Shown here in pieces: positions 59,887 to 64,000 of a stretch of 64,000 nt of DNA. The notes under the pieces are model-generated. The model saw nothing but the letters and a program-made list of their open reading frames with translations, was not told where the DNA came from and did no database searches. The position numbers and the translations under genes were made by a program. Numbering within the stretch: the first letter of the stretch is position 1; the number at the start of each line of letters is the position of its first letter. Source of the stretch: Pyrrhoderma lamaoense (lineage: Eukaryota; Basidiomycota; Agaricomycetes; Hymenochaetales; Hymenochaetaceae); the NCBI GenBank assembly GCA_002794735.1, contig NBAZ01000002.1, positions 744,001-808,000 on the forward strand, given 5' to 3'.

Positions 59887-60576
59887 TTAAGCTATGATAC
59901 ATTTTTCGCATCTCATGCTGGTCGGAGCTTTTTCGTCGCCATCTTCTTCACTTTCGTCGTCGTCGTCGTCGTCCGAGTTATTGTTGTTATTACTACAAGC
60001 GTTTGGATATGTACGTGTACGACCTTCTAAAGAAGACTCTGTGCCATCATCAAGGTATTTCGGGTCGGTAACTCGCACTTGTAAATGTTTAGCCAATGGT
60101 GTGCTGGACACTTGCGACTGTGACTGTAGATCACTTGCTTGTTGCATCTCTATCCTGCGTTGTGCTTTTCTTGACATCTTACGCTTCATGAACAAACCAT
60201 GCCCAAACCAGCCATTCATAAAAGTTATTTTCATGTATATAGAAATCAACGGAAGTTAGCGAAACGATTCACAAACCTCGATAGAAAAGAACTAAACGAG
60301 GAGCAAACGCATGCGTATACTCATGTATATTTTTTTAAAAGAAACGGATAATCAAGAATGAGAGAAAAAAGAAAAAGGGAGACTTACACCAGGATTCTCT
60401 CTCTCCCATTCTTCTTTAGTCATTCTAGTCATAGTTACGGCTTTAGTGTCTGTAGCGACGGCATCACCTTCTAACGAATCCTCTTTTTCATTACTCACAT
60501 TCTCGCTTTTGCGAGGAGGGATCCACTCGGTCAGGCGAGAAGGGACCGAGGGTCGTGGCTTCTTAGGAGGATGCAT
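59887..60576 (-). CDS. Small acidic hypothetical protein
   Basis: Not recognised. Exon 1 starts at 60576 (MHPPKKPRPSVPSRLTEW) and reaches EEWERENPG before a GTGTAAG donor near 60390. Exon 2 encodes GWFGHGLFMKRKMSRKAQRRIEM, a Gln/Ser-rich stretch, the segment HLQVRVTDPKYLDD, and an Asn/Asp-rich low-complexity block (a GAC-type codon run on this strand at about 59953-59972). It ends at a CEKCIIA terminus. The final Cys-Ile-Ile-Ala-stop is a good CaaX farnesylation signal, so the protein may be prenylated. It seems too long and lacks the shape of a typical pheromone precursor, but the motif is worth noting. The 3' acceptor of exon 2 is uncertain. Confidence 0.5.
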
Positions 60577-61341
60577 TGATGATAAGTACTACTAGGCTAG
60601 TCGGGGAGTACTTAGAAAACCTGGCAAGTGGAAGTATTTTGCAGGTATGTACTGGTAGATAGATAAATAGATAGAAGCACGAAGAGACATTGTACTATGA
60701 CTTTGCTTTCTTCTACTCTTGCGTATGCAAACATTATCCTAGTACCCGGTGTTTGCCATTTTCGCGAAGTTTGACAAGACTTAGTCTTGAATTTGATGAC
60801 ATAAACGATACTACACATCACATTGATACTCTATAGAAGGAAGAAAAGAAAGAGAGAAGCTTAGAATAAGGGTTGTACTCTACTTCTTTGCTTTAACACG
60901 CGTGCAAATATGTGCATACGCAACGGTCACAATGTATCACAATCCCAGTAATCAACAACGTCACGCAGAAAGCAAACTAAAAGCAAAACCAGACCTATCA
61001 TTATACTAGGGCTCAGTTTATAAAGTAGAAAATGGGGGTTGTTACATGTGTTTATATTTATATAAGGGTGACTGTATTTAATACAAGTTGTGATAGTGCA
61101 TATAATAAAAAAGGTGAATGGGTACCGAGGAAAAAAAAACTCTAAGTGCCAATTGCAATATTTAATGTTAGTAATAAGAACGAGATTATTTTCACTTGAG
61201 CTTGCAAAGTCGAAAAAATTATGATAGGAACATGTCAATAATCAGGCGGTATTAGATTATCTAGTATATGTACGCTGGGAAGGAGAGGGGAAGCCAATTC
61301 CTGATGTCGTAGGTTCATTAAAGTATATGCTTGAACATGGT
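60577..61341. other. AT-rich spacer
   Basis: 765 bases between the start of the acidic protein gene and the stop codon of HSP78, both on the minus strand. It is AT-rich with no supported gene. Confidence 0.5.
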
Positions 61342-64000
61342 TTAGGCGGTTGTGTCGCCCTCTGGAATGGACGTAGCAATAGAGTTGTTTGATCCAACTT
61401 CAGGGTCAGCGGGATGGTTCTCTGAGAAGTCAAGTTTCTTCCCATCTTCGCTTACACGGATTTTCACGTTGTCTCCGTTTCTAGAATAAGAGTTAGTGGA
61501 AAGGAAAAGAAAAACATAAGATAAAAGGATAAAAGAAGTTGAAAAAAATAGGGTAGTCAATATACGCGTTGCATTTACAACACAAGACCAAGAAAATGTG
61601 ATGACAACGATAAGGCGGTATCATATAAGGAGTGTAGAAATCAAAAGTAATGATACAACAGAGCTGATAAGAATTGATGAAACTTACCTAATCGTTCCAC
61701 TCAACATCTTCTGAGCAAGCGGGAATAACACCTCAGATCTCACGACTCTCGCAATGGCTCTTGCACCATACACATCGGAATAACCCTTATCCGCTAACCA
61801 TTGTCTAGCGGCATCATCAACATCAAGTGTCATTCGACGGTCACGTACGCGTGCTGCAACGTCTGCGAGTCTGAGATCTACTACAGACAGAATTGATTTT
61901 CTCGAAAGTTTGTTGAAGACTAGAGTAGCATCAAGTCTGTTTAGTAGTTCTGGAGGAAAATGACTCTCTGTACGAGCGAGAACTGCGTCCCGCGCGTGGG
62001 GAGCGACGACTCCGTCTTCGAGAGTTGCAGTAGGGTCTGCTAGGATGTCACTGCCAAGGTTGCTCGTAAGACAGATGATAGTATTCTGATAGATCATGTT
62101 TTAGAAGTAGTTTTACATATCCGTAAAAGAAATATTGGGTTACCTTGAAATCGACTTTTCTCCCCTGACTATCCGTTACACTGCCTTCGTCAAGAATCTG
62201 AAGTAGAATCATAGCAACATCCTAATATTTTATACAAAAAGATCAGTTCATCATCAAGAAGATAGTAAAAAGTGCTTCAGACCTTATGAGCTTTCTCTAG
62301 TTCGTCCAATAAGATGACAGCGTATGGTTTGCGTCGGACAGCCTCAGTCAGTTGACCTAATTTTCATGTTATGAGAAACAAGTTGATAGGAAGTTCGGGG
62401 AACATGAAAAATTACCTCCTTCTTCAAACCCTACATAACCAGGGGCAGCACCAATGAGTCTCGAGATTGTATGTCGATCGTGATACTACAAGCAACACCA
62501 TCAACATTGAGGAATTGTATTTCAACTGACAATCTTATTCATACCTCGGACATATTGATATTGATTCTGTTGTCGAAAGAAGTTAGCTACCAAAACCTTC
62601 TTGGCATGTGAGGAATTTTATAAAGACTACTTACAACCCACGCTGCTCGTCATTGAAGAGGAAACCTGCTAACGCTTTGCACAATTCCGTCTAGAACACC
62701 TGTCAGGGGAAGCCGCTTTGGGGTAAGAAGAGAGAGTTGATGCTACTGACCTTCCCTACTCCAGTGGGGCCAAGGAAAAGGAAGGAAGCCACAGGCCTAT
62801 TTGGTGGTTGAAGACCCGCTCTGGACAAACGAACCGCATCACTTATGGCTTTAACAACATGGTCTTGACCGACAACACGTTGACGAAGACTATCCTCCAT
62901 CTGCAATACCCATAAGTATTAATCTCAAAAGAAGTTATTGAGAACTACTTACATGAACAAGTTTCTCCTTTTCTCCCTTTAGTAAGCTCTGAACAGGAAT
63001 ACCTGTTGCTTTTGCTACGACTCTGGCAACATCATCGCTCGTTACTCTATCGTGTAGCATGGGAAGTGGAGCGTCGGGATTTGATTCAGTACTGGAAGCT
63101 GATTCTCTTTCTTGGGGAATCTGCTTCATCAGTTCTGGAATTTCAGCAAATCTTAGCCTTGATGCCTTCTCAAAGTCTCCCTCTCTCTGCGCCACTTCTA
63201 ATTCGTATTTGGCTTGTTCCAAGCGTTGTTTGGCATTTTTAATCCGTTCAATACGAGCTCTTTCTGCTTGCCACACTTCCGTCAATGCAGAGGCTTGCTT
63301 ACGCTTCTCTTCGAGTTGCTGTTCAACGCGTTCGCGCCTTTCAACGGAGAATACGTCGGATTCCTTCTTGAGTGACTCCAATTCAATCTGTAATGTCACA
63401 ATGGAACGATTTAGAGCCTCAAGTTCATCAGGTTTCGATTCTTGAGCAAGTCTGAGAGCGGAGGCTGCTTCGTCAATGAGGTCAATAGCCTTATCTGGTA
63501 AAAACCGATCTGATATGTAGCGTGCCCCGTAAACGGCGGCGGTGACCAACGCAGCGTCGGATATTTCTACTCCATGGTGCACTTCGTAGCGAGGCTTGAT
63601 ACCTCGGAGTATTGAAATAGTAGACTCTACGGTCGGTTCATCAATGGTTACAGGCTGGAAACGACGTTCGAGAGCCGCGTCTTTGCCAATAGTCTTTCGG
63701 TATTCGTCAGCTACAATAACAAAACATGTTAGAAAGTAATCCGTGTGCCGTAGCTTTACTACCTACGAGTTGTTGCGCCGACAAGCTGTAAACCTCGAGC
63801 AAGGGCAGGCTTTATCATTTGACCAGCGTCAATGCTACCTTCTGCCTTCCCAAGTTGGAATAAAGTATCTATATGAAGCTGAATTTAGAGATCTGATTGG
63901 ACATTGTTAAAGAGATTTACGTACGGAGTTCGTCGATGAAGCAGATAACATTTCCAGCCTATTACACACGGAAGTAGATACACATTTATTCGCTGAAATT
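61342..64000 (-). CDS. HSP78: Mitochondrial ClpB-type disaggregase HSP78 (5' truncated)
   Basis: C-terminal two thirds of a double-ring AAA+ ClpB/Hsp100 protein; the 5' end lies beyond the right edge of the window. In protein order: NBD1 Walker B (NVICFIDEL), [48 protein letters not shown]; the coiled-coil middle domain ([18 protein letters not shown] onward); [21 protein letters not shown]2 Walker A GPTGVGK (split by an intron), [13 protein letters not shown], Walker [36 protein letters not shown]; and the C-terminal [23 protein letters not shown]. The stop is at 61342-61344. The short middle domain and the [11 protein letters not shown] wording fit mitochondrial Hsp78 better than cytosolic Hsp104. 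The targeting peptide that would prove this is not in the window. It resolubilises aggregated matrix proteins with mtHsp70. Confidence 0.88.

Overview
The window reads as nuclear DNA of a filamentous basidiomycete, probably an Agaricomycete. Protein-coding genes are split by many short GT-AG introns of about 50-60 nt. Two STE3-type pheromone receptor genes lie side by side, a CLA4-type PAK kinase follows about 9 kb later, and there is a large-ectodomain membrane protein of a type I associate with mushroom-forming fungi. I recognised no rRNA, tRNA, CRISPR array, intact transposon or bacterial-type operon.

Layout. 1-6.4 kb: a mating-type-like (B/PR) segment with two divergent STE3 receptors (2083-3563 and 4661-6439). 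Between them lies a short candidate pheromone precursor (4172-4252) preceded by a perfect inverted repeat. 6.8-18.7 kb: an RG-rich protein of unknown function, DML1/Misato with two apparent frame breaks, a single-pass membrane protein with a PY motif, mitochondrial ribosomal protein uS19m (RSM19), and CLA4 (PH-CRIB-kinase). 18.7-25 kb: gene-poor, with a pyrimidine-rich tract and relics of an LRR-like gene. 25-31.9 kb: a large single-pass membrane protein with a PY motif, then VPS36 of ESCRT-II. 31.9-34.1 kb: gene-poor. 34-64 kb: a dense housekeeping block with a PPR protein, a Lys-rich nuclear-type protein, SET2 (H3K36 methyltransferase), RPA49 (RNA polymerase I), UTP10 (SSU processome), a second PAK-like kinase with a DFT motif in place of DFG, an SRPBCC protein, a small acidic protein, and HSP78 running off the right edge.

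How the genes fit together. The receptors, the candidate pheromone and CLA4 could form one pheromone-sensing and polarity module: STE3 receptors signal through a G protein and MAPK cascade, and PAK kinases bound to Cdc42/Rac act in polarity and mating. SET2, RPA49 and UTP10 serve transcription and ribosome synthesis. RSM19, DML1, HSP78 and probably the PPR protein serve mitochondria. VPS36 and the two PY-motif membrane proteins point to ubiquitin-dependent membrane-protein sorting, although their closeness may be chance.

Limits. Splice sites were placed by eye, and names rest on remembered family motifs without a database search. Some frame breaks fit a missing homopolymer base and may be assembly errors.
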